64,000 nucleotides of DNA from Bacteroidota bacterium (GTDB lineage: Bacteria > Bacteroidota > Bacteroidia > UKL13-3), in the NCBI GenBank assembly GCA_027487835.1, contig JAIYCU010000001.1:1-64000 (forward strand). Reading direction: 5' to 3'. This document shows positions 53,701 through 61,793 of the stretch, one piece after another. Position 1 is the stretch's first letter. The number at the start of each line of letters is the position of its first letter. The notes beneath the pieces were generated by a model. It saw only the letters and a program-made list of their open reading frames with translations, was not told the origin of the DNA and did not search any database. The position numbers and the translations under genes were made by a program.

Positions 53701-55413
53701 ATGAGCTGGTTAGATTGGCTAGTACTTATAAGTTCTTTGGTTTTTATCTCTGGTTATGGCATTTGGAAAAGCCGTGGCCAAAAAAATATTGAGTCATACC
53801 TTAAAGGAGACAATAGCATTCCTTGGTACATGGTGGGATTATCTATTATGGCCACTCAAGCCAGTGCTATTACCTTTCTATCCGCTCCAGGGCAAGCCTA
53901 TACCGATGGAATGCGATTTGTGCAATATTATTTTGGGCTACCTATTGCCATGGTGGTTTTAAGTATTTTCTTTTTACCTATTTATCATCGGCTTAATATT
54001 TACACGGCTTACGAATTTTTAGAACAACGTTTCGACCAAAAGACACGGGTATTTACTTCCCTCTTGTTTCTAACACAAAGGGGCTTGGCATCTGGACTTA
54101 CCCTTTACGCGCCTGCCTTGATATTATCTGCCTTGCTGGGATGGAATATTTATTATACCAATTTATTCATTGGGGCCTTTGTGATTCTTTATACGGTATT
54201 GGGTGGCTCAAAGGCAGTAAGCTATACGCACTTGCAACAAATGTCTATTATTTTTATTGGGATGTTTATTGCCGGATACATGATAGTGCATCTTTTACCC
54301 GAAGAAATTGGCTTTACCCAAGCGGTTAAGATGGGCGGTAAAATGGGGAAGATGAATGTAATTGATCTTAACTTCGACCTTAACAATAAGTACAATATTT
54401 GGAGCGGTTTAATTGGAGGATTCTTCTTGGCCTTGTCTTATTTTGGTACAGATCAGTCGCAGGTCTCACGGTATATTAGTGCCAAAGATTTAAAACAAAG
54501 TAGGATGGGACTTCTTATGAATGGGTTAATAAAAGTGCCCATGCAGTTTTTCATCCTTTTAATTGGGGTATTGTTATTTGTTTTTTATCAGTTTAAGCCA
54601 GCGCCATTGTTTTTTAATTCTAATGAAATTACAAAATTAGAAAATAGCACTTACGCAGCAGATTGGCATAAAATTAATCAATCCCATAGCGCATTGTTTG
54701 CGCAAAAGAAAGAAGCTGCATTCGGGTTGAACCAAGCCATAGAGACAGGGAATGAGTTGGGAATTGAGACCCACAAATCGGTATTGGTTCAAACCGAAAA
54801 AGAAATGCAAAGCCTAAGAAAGCAGGCCACCGATTTAATGAAGTTAAACGACCCCAAAGCAGAAACGGATGATACCAATTATATCTTTTTAAGGTATGTG
54901 ATAGATTACTTACCCCATGGATTAATTGGCTTATTGATAGCTGTAATTTTTGCAGCCTCTATGCAAAGTAAGTCGGCAGAGTTAAATGCCTTGGCCTCTT
55001 GCACCATGGTAGATATTTATAAGCGTAGTTTTGTGAAGAATGCCAGTGAAGCGCACTATTTAAAAGCCTCTAAATGGGCAACAGGTTTATGGGGTGTATA
55101 TGCCATTGGGGTTGCCATGTTTGCCAATAAATTAGGAAGTTTAATTGAAGCCGTAAATGTATTGGGTTCTTTGTTTTATGGAACCATTTTGGGCATATTC
55201 TTAGTTGCCTTTATGTTTAAATACATTAAGGGCGGAAGTGCCTTTTATGCTGCGGTAATAGCCGAGGCTATTGTATTGTATTTATACTTTTTTACCAGCA
55301 TTAGCTTCCTTTGGTTCAACCTATTTGGAAGTGCATTGGTAATCTTGTTCAGCTTTGTGTTTCAGCTTTTGCAAACCAAATATTCCCCTTCCATTTCTGG
55401 TACCAAGGAGTAA
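53701..55413 (+). CDS. Sodium:solute symporter (SSS family)
   Basis: This 570-residue protein has about 13 membrane spans, the SSS signature region GSKAVSYTHLQQMSIIFIGMFI (about 165-190), and FLALSYFGTDQSQVSRYISAKDLKQSR (in parts: ALSYFGTDQSQVSRYI and SAKDLKQSR). It couples sodium entry to uptake of a sugar or other solute. A cytoplasmic insert rich in charged residues sits at about 310-390. Substrate is not identifiable. Its last 52 bp overlap the convergent comB gene. Three copies of the palindrome lie inside it. Confidence 0.93.
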   Translation: MSWLDWLVLISSLVFISGYGIWKSRGQKNIESYLKGDNSIPWYMVGLSIMATQASAITFLSAPGQAYTDGMRFVQYYFGLPIAMVVLSIFFLPIYHRLNIYTAYEFLEQRFDQKTRVFTSLLFLTQRGLASGLTLYAPALILSALLGWNIYYTNLFIGAFVILYTVLGGSKAVSYTHLQQMSIIFIGMFIAGYMIVHLLPEEIGFTQAVKMGGKMGKMNVIDLNFDLNNKYNIWSGLIGGFFLALSYFGTDQSQVSRYISAKDLKQSRMGLLMNGLIKVPMQFFILLIGVLLFVFYQFKPAPLFFNSNEITKLENSTYAADWHKINQSHSALFAQKKEAAFGLNQAIETGNELGIETHKSVLVQTEKEMQSLRKQATDLMKLNDPKAETDDTNYIFLRYVIDYLPHGLIGLLIAVIFAASMQSKSAELNALASCTMVDIYKRSFVKNASEAHYLKASKWATGLWGVYAIGVAMFANKLGSLIEAVNVLGSLFYGTILGIFLVAFMFKYIKGGSAFYAAVIAEAIVLYLYFFTSISFLWFNLFGSALVILFSFVFQLLQTKYSPSISGTKE

Positions 55414-56075
55414 GTATTTTGCTGCAAACAGAAGCTAACATCATCTGTTTGCAAGTGCAATAATTGGAAGCGGTTGGCATGAGAGCTTTTTCTTACCAAT
55501 GCCTCTAAGTTGTTTTCATGTTGCTCAAACAATAGCAAGGCAGAGAGGGCCGCATCATCAGGCATCTCATATGAATCTTGTAGTTTACTAAGCACAGCGC
55601 CTGCAAACAGGGTATCTTCTAAATTGTATTTGTCTTTCCAGCCTGCACAAAGTAAGATTAGGTCTTTGCCGCTTGCTTTAATTTTTTGACACAAGGCATC
55701 GATGTTTAAGAAGGCACCAATGAGGATACTATGGGGGTTTTTAGCCTTTGCCATTTTAATGGCTTTGGTGCCATTGGTGGTGGTAAAGGCAATGTTTTTT
55801 CCACTTAAAAAAGGATTCTCGTATTCAAAGGGAGAGTTTCCCATATCAAAGCCGGGCACTTTCACGGCATTTCTTTCGGCAGCAATGATAAAATCAAACT
55901 CCTTAAACATAAGGCATTCTTCCGGGTTTGAAACCGGAAGGATTTTTTGAACGCCTGTGTTAAAGGCTACGCACATAGTGGTGGTAGCCCTAAGAATATC
56001 TATTACCACTACCACTTTATCAGTTAAATCATAAAGGGGAAGTAGGGCAGGTGTATGAACAACCTCTGCTTTCAT
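55362..56075 (-). CDS. comB: 2-phosphosulfolactate phosphatase ComB-type
   Basis: This 237-residue protein matches ComB: VVVIDILRATTTMC near the start, ERNAVKVPGFDMGNSPFEY, FTTTNGTKA, and LLCAGWKDKYNLEDTLFAGA. ComB removes phosphate from 2-phosphosulfolactate, a step in coenzyme M and sulfolactate synthesis. No ComA or ComC is near. In a bacterium of this type the product may feed sulfonate lipids or compatible solutes rather than coenzyme M; this is inference. Its ATG overlaps the gcvT stop as TAATG. Confidence 0.9.
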   Translation of the reverse strand: MKAEVVHTPALLPLYDLTDKVVVVIDILRATTTMCVAFNTGVQKILPVSNPEECLMFKEFDFIIAAERNAVKVPGFDMGNSPFEYENPFLSGKNIAFTTTNGTKAIKMAKAKNPHSILIGAFLNIDALCQKIKASGKDLILLCAGWKDKYNLEDTLFAGAVLSKLQDSYEMPDDAALSALLLFEQHENNLEALVRKSSHANRFQLLHLQTDDVSFCLQQNTYSLVPEMEGEYLVCKS

Positions 56076-57151
56076 TATAAGAAAGGAATTTTAACCACTT
56101 TGGCTTTAATCACTTTATCTCTAATTTCAATAAAGATTTCGCTGTCAATTTTGCTATGCGCAGCGCTAACATATCCTAAACCAATGCCTTTATTAAGTGT
56201 TGGAGATTGTGTGCCAGAAGTTACTTCGCCAATAATATTTCCCGCTGCATCTTTAATGGTATAATGTTGGCGAGGGATGCCACGTTCAACCATTTCAAAG
56301 CCTACTAATTTTTTTGTAGCGCCATTATCTTTGATGGCTTTGTGGTGTTCGTGGTTTATAAAAGGCTTAGTAAATTTGGTAATCCAACCAAGGCCAGCTT
56401 CAATAGGAGAAGTTTCATCATTGATGTCATTTCCGTATAAGCAAAAGCCCTTTTCTAAACGCAGGGTATCGCGTGCACCAAGTCCGCATGGAGTGATTCC
56501 AAATTCTTTTCCTGCTTCAAAGAGTGCATCCCAAAGTTTGCGTGCATCTTTGTTCCAAACATACAATTCAAAACCACCTGAACCAGTATAACCCGTATTA
56601 GAAATAATTACATCCTCGCAACCCGCTACCGTGCCACTGGTAAAAGTATAATATTCCATTGGGGCTAGGTTAACTTCTGTAAGTTTTTGAATAACCTTGA
56701 TAGCATCTGGTCCTTGCACAGCCAATAAGCTTAAGTCATCACTCATATTGGTCATTTCAACCCCAAAGGTATTGTGTTGGCTAATCCAGTTCCAATCTTT
56801 TTCAATATTGCTTGCATTCACCACAAGGTAGTATTCGGTAGCACTGTATCTGTAAACAAGTAAGTCATCTACAATACCTCCTTTGTCGTTTGGCAGACAA
56901 CTGTATTGTACTTTTCCATCCGTAAGTTTTGAGGCATCGTTTGAGGTAACCAATTGAATAAGTTCGAGTGCCTTTTCTCCCTTTAACATAAATTCACCCA
57001 TGTGGCTCACATCAAAAACGCCCACGCTATTGCGCACTGCTTGATGCTCTTGAATAAGGTTGTTATAAAGCACAGGCATATTGTATCCTGCAAATTCAAT
57101 CATCTTGGCTCCAAGAGAAACATGGAGGTCGTTGAGTGCTACGTATTTCAT
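56075..57151 (-). CDS. gcvT: Glycine cleavage system aminomethyltransferase (T protein)
   Basis: This 358-residue protein is a typical Gcv[21 protein letters not shown] near the start, [12 protein letters not shown], the [14 protein letters not shown] segment, [22 protein letters not shown] (in parts: [14 protein letters not shown] and LYGNDI), and [21 protein letters not shown]. It moves the methylene unit from the H-protein arm to tetrahydrofolate. GcvH and GcvP are not in the window. It is translationally coupled to comB, a pairing with no obvious shared pathway. Confidence 0.97.
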   Translation of the reverse strand: MKYVALNDLHVSLGAKMIEFAGYNMPVLYNNLIQEHQAVRNSVGVFDVSHMGEFMLKGEKALELIQLVTSNDASKLTDGKVQYSCLPNDKGGIVDDLLVYRYSATEYYLVVNASNIEKDWNWISQHNTFGVEMTNMSDDLSLLAVQGPDAIKVIQKLTEVNLAPMEYYTFTSGTVAGCEDVIISNTGYTGSGGFELYVWNKDARKLWDALFEAGKEFGITPCGLGARDTLRLEKGFCLYGNDINDETSPIEAGLGWITKFTKPFINHEHHKAIKDNGATKKLVGFEMVERGIPRQHYTIKDAAGNIIGEVTSGTQSPTLNKGIGLGYVSAAHSKIDSEIFIEIRDKVIKAKVVKIPFL

Positions 57152-57198
57152 GTGTGTGTGTATTTTGGGTTCAAATTAAAGTAAAACTATAGAATAAT

Positions 57199-59949
57199 TT
57201 ATATTCTTCTATTGTCAAACCAATCTTTACGTTTAGGTACTTTTAAATCTTGCAAGGTTGGTGATTTCACTTGTATGTTAAAAATAAAGTATTGGGTACC
57301 AAAAGCCGAGAGGGGAGTCCAGCTAAAGGTAAACTGCCAACAATGCAAGTCGCGGCGCAAATCAATGCCTAAATGTGATATTTTTTTGCTGGTAAAATCA
57401 TACCCTGAATTAAAATCTAAGAACCAATTTTTAGTAGGATTAAGTTTACCATTAAAGGAAAGGGTTTGAATAAATGGTTTAGCGTTTTCTTCTAAGCGCG
57501 TGGTATGATTATAATTAATCGTATAATTAAAATTAAGTGCCCAATCCAGCGCAGGTTCTGTAAAGTTGAGCTTTGTCATTTCCTTCTTTCGCGCTTCAGT
57601 TCTTTCTTGTATTTTTCCTTTAAACATTTGGGGAGTTACGCCTGCAGTTATACCCATATTGGCATTAGTGATTTTCCCTAAAGAGCCTGTTTCAGAAAAG
57701 TAAAAGCGATTCACCCTGCGGTAAAATTTTGTGTTAAATTCATTGCTCACAATTTCATTCACATAAGGGTCTAATTGGGCCCCGCCAATAAGACTGATGG
57801 TTTTAAATAAAGTGGTACGCCATGAAATTGGAATGGTGCTTAGCTTTAAAGAGTCGGCAAAAATATTATAAGCTCCGCTCAACCTTATGCTTTCAAAGAT
57901 TTTTATTTTCTCTACTTTTTCTGAGGTGTCTTTGCCTTTTTTCCATTTAATTTCAAAGTTATTGTCGATCCCAAAATTGATATTGCCTTGGCGACCTTTG
58001 CCAGGGCTGCCGTACAAAGAGCCTTCAAACCTCGAGTATTCTAATTGGTTGCCTGCTGAGTCGGTTTGCACCTTTTGGAAATAGCCATACCTAGCATTTC
58101 CAAAATCAGGAACATAACTAAAACTCATATCCGGATTTATAACATGCCTAATGGCCACTAATCTACCTTTTTTAAACTGCACGGTTCCAAAGAAACGTGT
58201 GTTAAGTCCGCTTCTAAAAGAATACTGACTAAATCTATCAAAACCACCATTGGTAGTGGTTAAAACACTTCGGTTACTTGAGTCATAAGACTTATCAATT
58301 GTTTTTAATACCCACACTTCATTATAATCCGCTCCCACAGAAAGCGTATAATGTTTAAACAAGTTAAATGAATTTTGAATAGAGGCGTTATGTCTAAAGC
58401 CATTGCGCATGATACTGTCAAAATAGCTTTTATTGTCTTCTGAATTTCTCGGTTTAAATAATAAAGTATCCCGTGTATTGATAATGTTTTGGAACTGACC
58501 AGTATAGTTGATGCTGGTTTTCTCATACCACTTATCGGCAGTTGGTTTCCATTTGGGCTTAAAGGGTTGGAAGGAAGGAACCGTAAAGGTGAGGTCGGGC
58601 AGGGTAATACTAATTACACGTGTTGCCATATTTTGTGAAGCCCTAGCAGAAGTATTTAAGTTGTATTTGCCCTTTGCAAACGACTGGCTATAATTAACAG
58701 AGGAGTTAATATTATTTTGAAAGGCAGTATTGTTATTATTGGTGTAGGTATTTAGGGCTAAATATTGGTTTCCAGCTAGGTTTACATCTGCTCTAAAAGA
58801 GATGCCGGGTCTAGCCTTGGCGTCCATGCCATGGGTCCAACGAACATTGAAGGTGTTAAACTTTTGAAAGTTTCTATCTTCGGGTAAGCCGTTTTTATTA
58901 AAAGCGTAATTGGCAGTAAAATTACCATTGAAGCGATAGCGTTGCACATAATTGCTTCGCATTCCTAATTGCCAGCTACCATTGGTAAAGATATCACCCA
59001 AGAGGGCTAGGTCCATTTTTGACCCTAATCCAAAATAATAACCACCTTGTCTTAAAAAATAGCCTCTACCCAGTGCGTTTCCATAAGAAGGAATGATAAT
59101 GCCACTTTGTTGACCTCTTTTAAGCGGAAATAATCCAAAAGGTAATACCAAAGGCGTCGGCATACCACCAATACTAAGATTGGCTGCACCTGTAATTACT
59201 TTAGAACCTGGAATTACTTTTAGTTTTTTTGCCTTAATACTAAAATGCGGATGGTCTAGGTCGCAAGTAGTATAGTAACTATCTCTAATATAAAAGTTAT
59301 TAAACTCATCTCTTTTTACGCGCTCGCCTTTAATAAATCCATCGCCCTCTTGGGTTCTAAAGGCTCGCATTAATCCCCTTTTAGTTTCATAGTTAAAGGT
59401 AACCTCTTCAATTTTGTATTCATCAGAACCTTGTTTAAATACAGGAGTATTGCTAAGTTTTCCGGTCGAGTCTTTTTCTCCAGTTGCATTAATTAACTTT
59501 TTATCGAGGTTTATCAAAATGCGGGCAGATTTCATGTCATACTCGTCATAATTAATTTGTGCCTCGCTAAACAATGCGGCAGTTTTTGCATCTGAATCAT
59601 ATACAATTGAATCTTTGGCGTTGTATTTGATTTTAGTTTTAATGGCAGATTTGGTTCGAGGTAAATAATTACTATCCATGGCCAAGGAATCTGGAAGACT
59701 CGCGGCGCCAGTAATTATGGTATCTGGAATTTGATAGGTGTTTGATTTATAGGACTCTTCTTTGGTGATGTTTGGATGTTTTGTAGCATTAGCTGACAAA
59801 TTGCTTAAATTCGCATCCAAGTTGAAGTCAGTAGCATAGGTAGAAAAAACGCCAATTAAACACAAGCATGCGAGTAAATAAATCCGACTGCGGTTATTCA
59901 ACAATAAGGTAAACTGATATGAGACAATTGTATTCAATGTGGTGGGCAA
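57199..59949 (-). CDS. LptD-like outer-membrane LPS assembly protein (OstA/Imp)
   Basis: This 916-residue protein has a signal (RIYLLACLCLIGVFSTYA), an N-terminal jelly-roll-like OstA part (about 95-240, with DSDAKTAALFSEAQI and YYTTCDLDHPHFSIKAKKLKV), a GFFPLKRG-like segment (PFGLFPLKRGQQSGIIIP), and a long beta-barrel. LptD inserts lipopolysaccharide into the outer membrane. The start is uncertain: no ATG precedes the signal, and TTG codons at 59949 and 59937 are the candidates. The start region overlaps that of the divergent amidase by 31 bp. Confidence 0.9.
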   Translation of the reverse strand: MPTTLNTIVSYQFTLLLNNRSRIYLLACLCLIGVFSTYATDFNLDANLSNLSANATKHPNITKEESYKSNTYQIPDTIITGAASLPDSLAMDSNYLPRTKSAIKTKIKYNAKDSIVYDSDAKTAALFSEAQINYDEYDMKSARILINLDKKLINATGEKDSTGKLSNTPVFKQGSDEYKIEEVTFNYETKRGLMRAFRTQEGDGFIKGERVKRDEFNNFYIRDSYYTTCDLDHPHFSIKAKKLKVIPGSKVITGAANLSIGGMPTPLVLPFGLFPLKRGQQSGIIIPSYGNALGRGYFLRQGGYYFGLGSKMDLALLGDIFTNGSWQLGMRSNYVQRYRFNGNFTANYAFNKNGLPEDRNFQKFNTFNVRWTHGMDAKARPGISFRADVNLAGNQYLALNTYTNNNNTAFQNNINSSVNYSQSFAKGKYNLNTSARASQNMATRVISITLPDLTFTVPSFQPFKPKWKPTADKWYEKTSINYTGQFQNIINTRDTLLFKPRNSEDNKSYFDSIMRNGFRHNASIQNSFNLFKHYTLSVGADYNEVWVLKTIDKSYDSSNRSVLTTTNGGFDRFSQYSFRSGLNTRFFGTVQFKKGRLVAIRHVINPDMSFSYVPDFGNARYGYFQKVQTDSAGNQLEYSRFEGSLYGSPGKGRQGNINFGIDNNFEIKWKKGKDTSEKVEKIKIFESIRLSGAYNIFADSLKLSTIPISWRTTLFKTISLIGGAQLDPYVNEIVSNEFNTKFYRRVNRFYFSETGSLGKITNANMGITAGVTPQMFKGKIQERTEARKKEMTKLNFTEPALDWALNFNYTINYNHTTRLEENAKPFIQTLSFNGKLNPTKNWFLDFNSGYDFTSKKISHLGIDLRRDLHCWQFTFSWTPLSAFGTQYFIFNIQVKSPTLQDLKVPKRKDWFDNRRI

Positions 59950-60770
59950 AGCTAATTAAAGGAAGGCAAATTCTGAACTATGAAAAAATTGTGCCGTTCT
60001 TTCTCTTTTTTTTGATGGCTTTAACTTTTCCCCCTAATAAACCAGCTGGCCTAAAAAAAACAATCACCACCATTGTTATTGATGCAGGGCATGGAGGCAA
60101 CGACCCGGGTTCTATGAGTTCAGGGGTGAAGGAAAAGGATGTTACTTTGGCCTTGTCTTTAGCCTTTGGAAAAAAGTTGCAAGAATTATTACCAACTGTA
60201 AAAGTAATTTATACCCGTTCCACCGATAAATTTATTCCGCTTTGGGAGCGCGCCACTGTTGCCAATAAAAATGCGGCTGATTTATTTATCTCTATTCATT
60301 GTAACTCGCATACCAATACCAGCATCATGGGTACCGAAACTTTTGCCATGGGTTTACACAAAGCTGAAGATAATCTAGAAGTAGCCAAAAGAGAAAACGA
60401 TGTTTTATTGTTAGAAAACGATTATCAAGAAAAGTATGAAGGTTTCGACCCAAATTCTCCTGAGTCGCATATTTATTTCTCTTTGTATCAAAACGCCTAT
60501 ATGGATCAAAGCATTAAGTTGGCTGCAAAGGTTGAACATCAGATTTCAAAGGGCATTAACCGACCAAGCAGGGGAGTGAAGCAAGCTGGTTTTGTGGTAT
60601 TATGGAAAACTGGAATGCCTAGTATTTTAATAGAATCGGGATTTATTTCTAATCCTAAAGACCGTGAATATTTAAACAGCACTGCAGGCGTAGAAGAAAT
60701 GGCTATTGCCATGGCTACCGCTGTTTTGGAATTTAAAAAGTCTTACGAAACACCTGTTGCGCCTAAGTAA
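59919..60770 (+). CDS. N-acetylmuramoyl-L-alanine amidase (Amidase_3)
   Basis: This 283-residue enzyme has a signal or anchor (about 25-40, PFFLFFLMALTF) and the Amidase_3 zinc site: His in DAGHGGNDPG, Glu downstream, His in SIHCNSH, and catalytic Glu in LIESGFISNPKDREYL. It cleaves the amide between MurNAc and the first alanine of the peptide stem, for cell separation and wall turnover. The start is the ATG at 59919, or a nearby ATG at 59937; either overlaps the divergent LptD gene. It is 48 bp before the MCE gene's likely start. Confidence 0.93.
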   Translation: MRQLYSMWWAKLIKGRQILNYEKIVPFFLFFLMALTFPPNKPAGLKKTITTIVIDAGHGGNDPGSMSSGVKEKDVTLALSLAFGKKLQELLPTVKVIYTRSTDKFIPLWERATVANKNAADLFISIHCNSHTNTSIMGTETFAMGLHKAEDNLEVAKRENDVLLLENDYQEKYEGFDPNSPESHIYFSLYQNAYMDQSIKLAAKVEHQISKGINRPSRGVKQAGFVVLWKTGMPSILIESGFISNPKDREYLNSTAGVEEMAIAMATAVLEFKKSYETPVAPK

Positions 60771-60793
60771 TTAGTAAAGGTGTGTAATTTTCC

Positions 60794-60801
60794 TATTTTT
60801 G
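60794..60801 (+). promoter_or_regulatory. -7 box (TATTTTTG) before the MCE gene
   Basis: This fits TAnnTTTG, 17 nt before the TTG at 60819. It lies inside the longer open frame that starts with GTG at 60780, and so favours the TTG as the real start. Confidence 0.4.
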
Positions 60802-60818
60802 TTAAAAAATTGGCAATT

Positions 60819-61790
60819 TTGAAAATCACTAGAGAAGCAAAAATCGGTTTGTTCGCGGCCGTTTCATTAGCAGCCTTATATTTTGGCTATAATTTTTTGA
60901 GAGGAAAGAAAGTATTTTCCCCGTTAGTTACCTATTATGTTGTTTACAATAGGATTGATGGGATTGTAAAATCTACGCCTATCTATTTCAAAGGACTCAA
61001 GGTGGGTCAGGTAGAAAAATTAGAATTATTTAGAACAGATAGCGCTAACTTAATTTTAGTAACGCTCAACATCGATAAAAAAATCCAACTAAGTAGAAGT
61101 TCAGAAGCAAGGATTGTAAGTATGGATTTATTGGGAGGAAAAGCGATATCATTAATGATTCCAAGTTTGCTTGATCCAATTAAATCAAAAGACACACTCA
61201 TTGGTTCGATAGAGACTACTTTATCTGCCTCTATTTCTGAAATGATAACGCCTGTTAAAAACAAAACAGAAAATGTTTTAGTATCCTTAGACCATATTTT
61301 GGCAGAGTTTGAAAAAGTGTTGGATCAAGGCGGAACTCAAAATTTAACTGCCTCTACAAAGGATTTAGCCATCATAATGAAAAACCTTAATGAGATGTCG
61401 TCTACCCTTAATCGCGTTATTAAATCTCAAGAAGGAAATGCCAATCAACTTGCTGGTAACCTAGAAGCAATTACAGCTAATATTAAACGCAGTAATCAGG
61501 ATATTGCATCCTCTCTTAAGCACATGAATCAATTGAGTGATTCATTGGCACAAGCACCCTTAAAATCTACCATAGAGCAACTTAATAAAACATCTATTGA
61601 GCTTGCCAGCATTTCTAAAAAGTTAAATAGCGGGGAAGGCACTGCGGGCATGTTATTAAATGATGAGGCACTTTATAATAACCTCAACAAAACTACCGAG
61701 GAATTAAATGCCTTGCTTAAAGATTTAAGAGAAAATCCAAAACGCTACATTAACGTGAGCGTTTTTGGAGGAAAAGATAAGAAGAAGTAA
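60819..61790 (+). CDS. MCE/MlaD-family lipid-transport protein
   Basis: This 323-residue protein (from TTG at 60819, giving the family start KITREAKIGLFA) has one membrane span (about 8-25), an MCE domain (about 38-120, with YNRIDGIVKSTPIYFKGLKVG), and a long helical coiled-coil tail. MlaD-type proteins form a hexamer that passes phospholipids between membranes. The tail is 180 residues long, which is longer than in E. coli MlaD. No mlaE or mlaF lies next to it. Confidence 0.9.
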   Translation: MKITREAKIGLFAAVSLAALYFGYNFLRGKKVFSPLVTYYVVYNRIDGIVKSTPIYFKGLKVGQVEKLELFRTDSANLILVTLNIDKKIQLSRSSEARIVSMDLLGGKAISLMIPSLLDPIKSKDTLIGSIETTLSASISEMITPVKNKTENVLVSLDHILAEFEKVLDQGGTQNLTASTKDLAIIMKNLNEMSSTLNRVIKSQEGNANQLAGNLEAITANIKRSNQDIASSLKHMNQLSDSLAQAPLKSTIEQLNKTSIELASISKKLNSGEGTAGMLLNDEALYNNLNKTTEELNALLKDLRENPKRYINVSVFGGKDKKK

Positions 61791-61793
61791 GAA

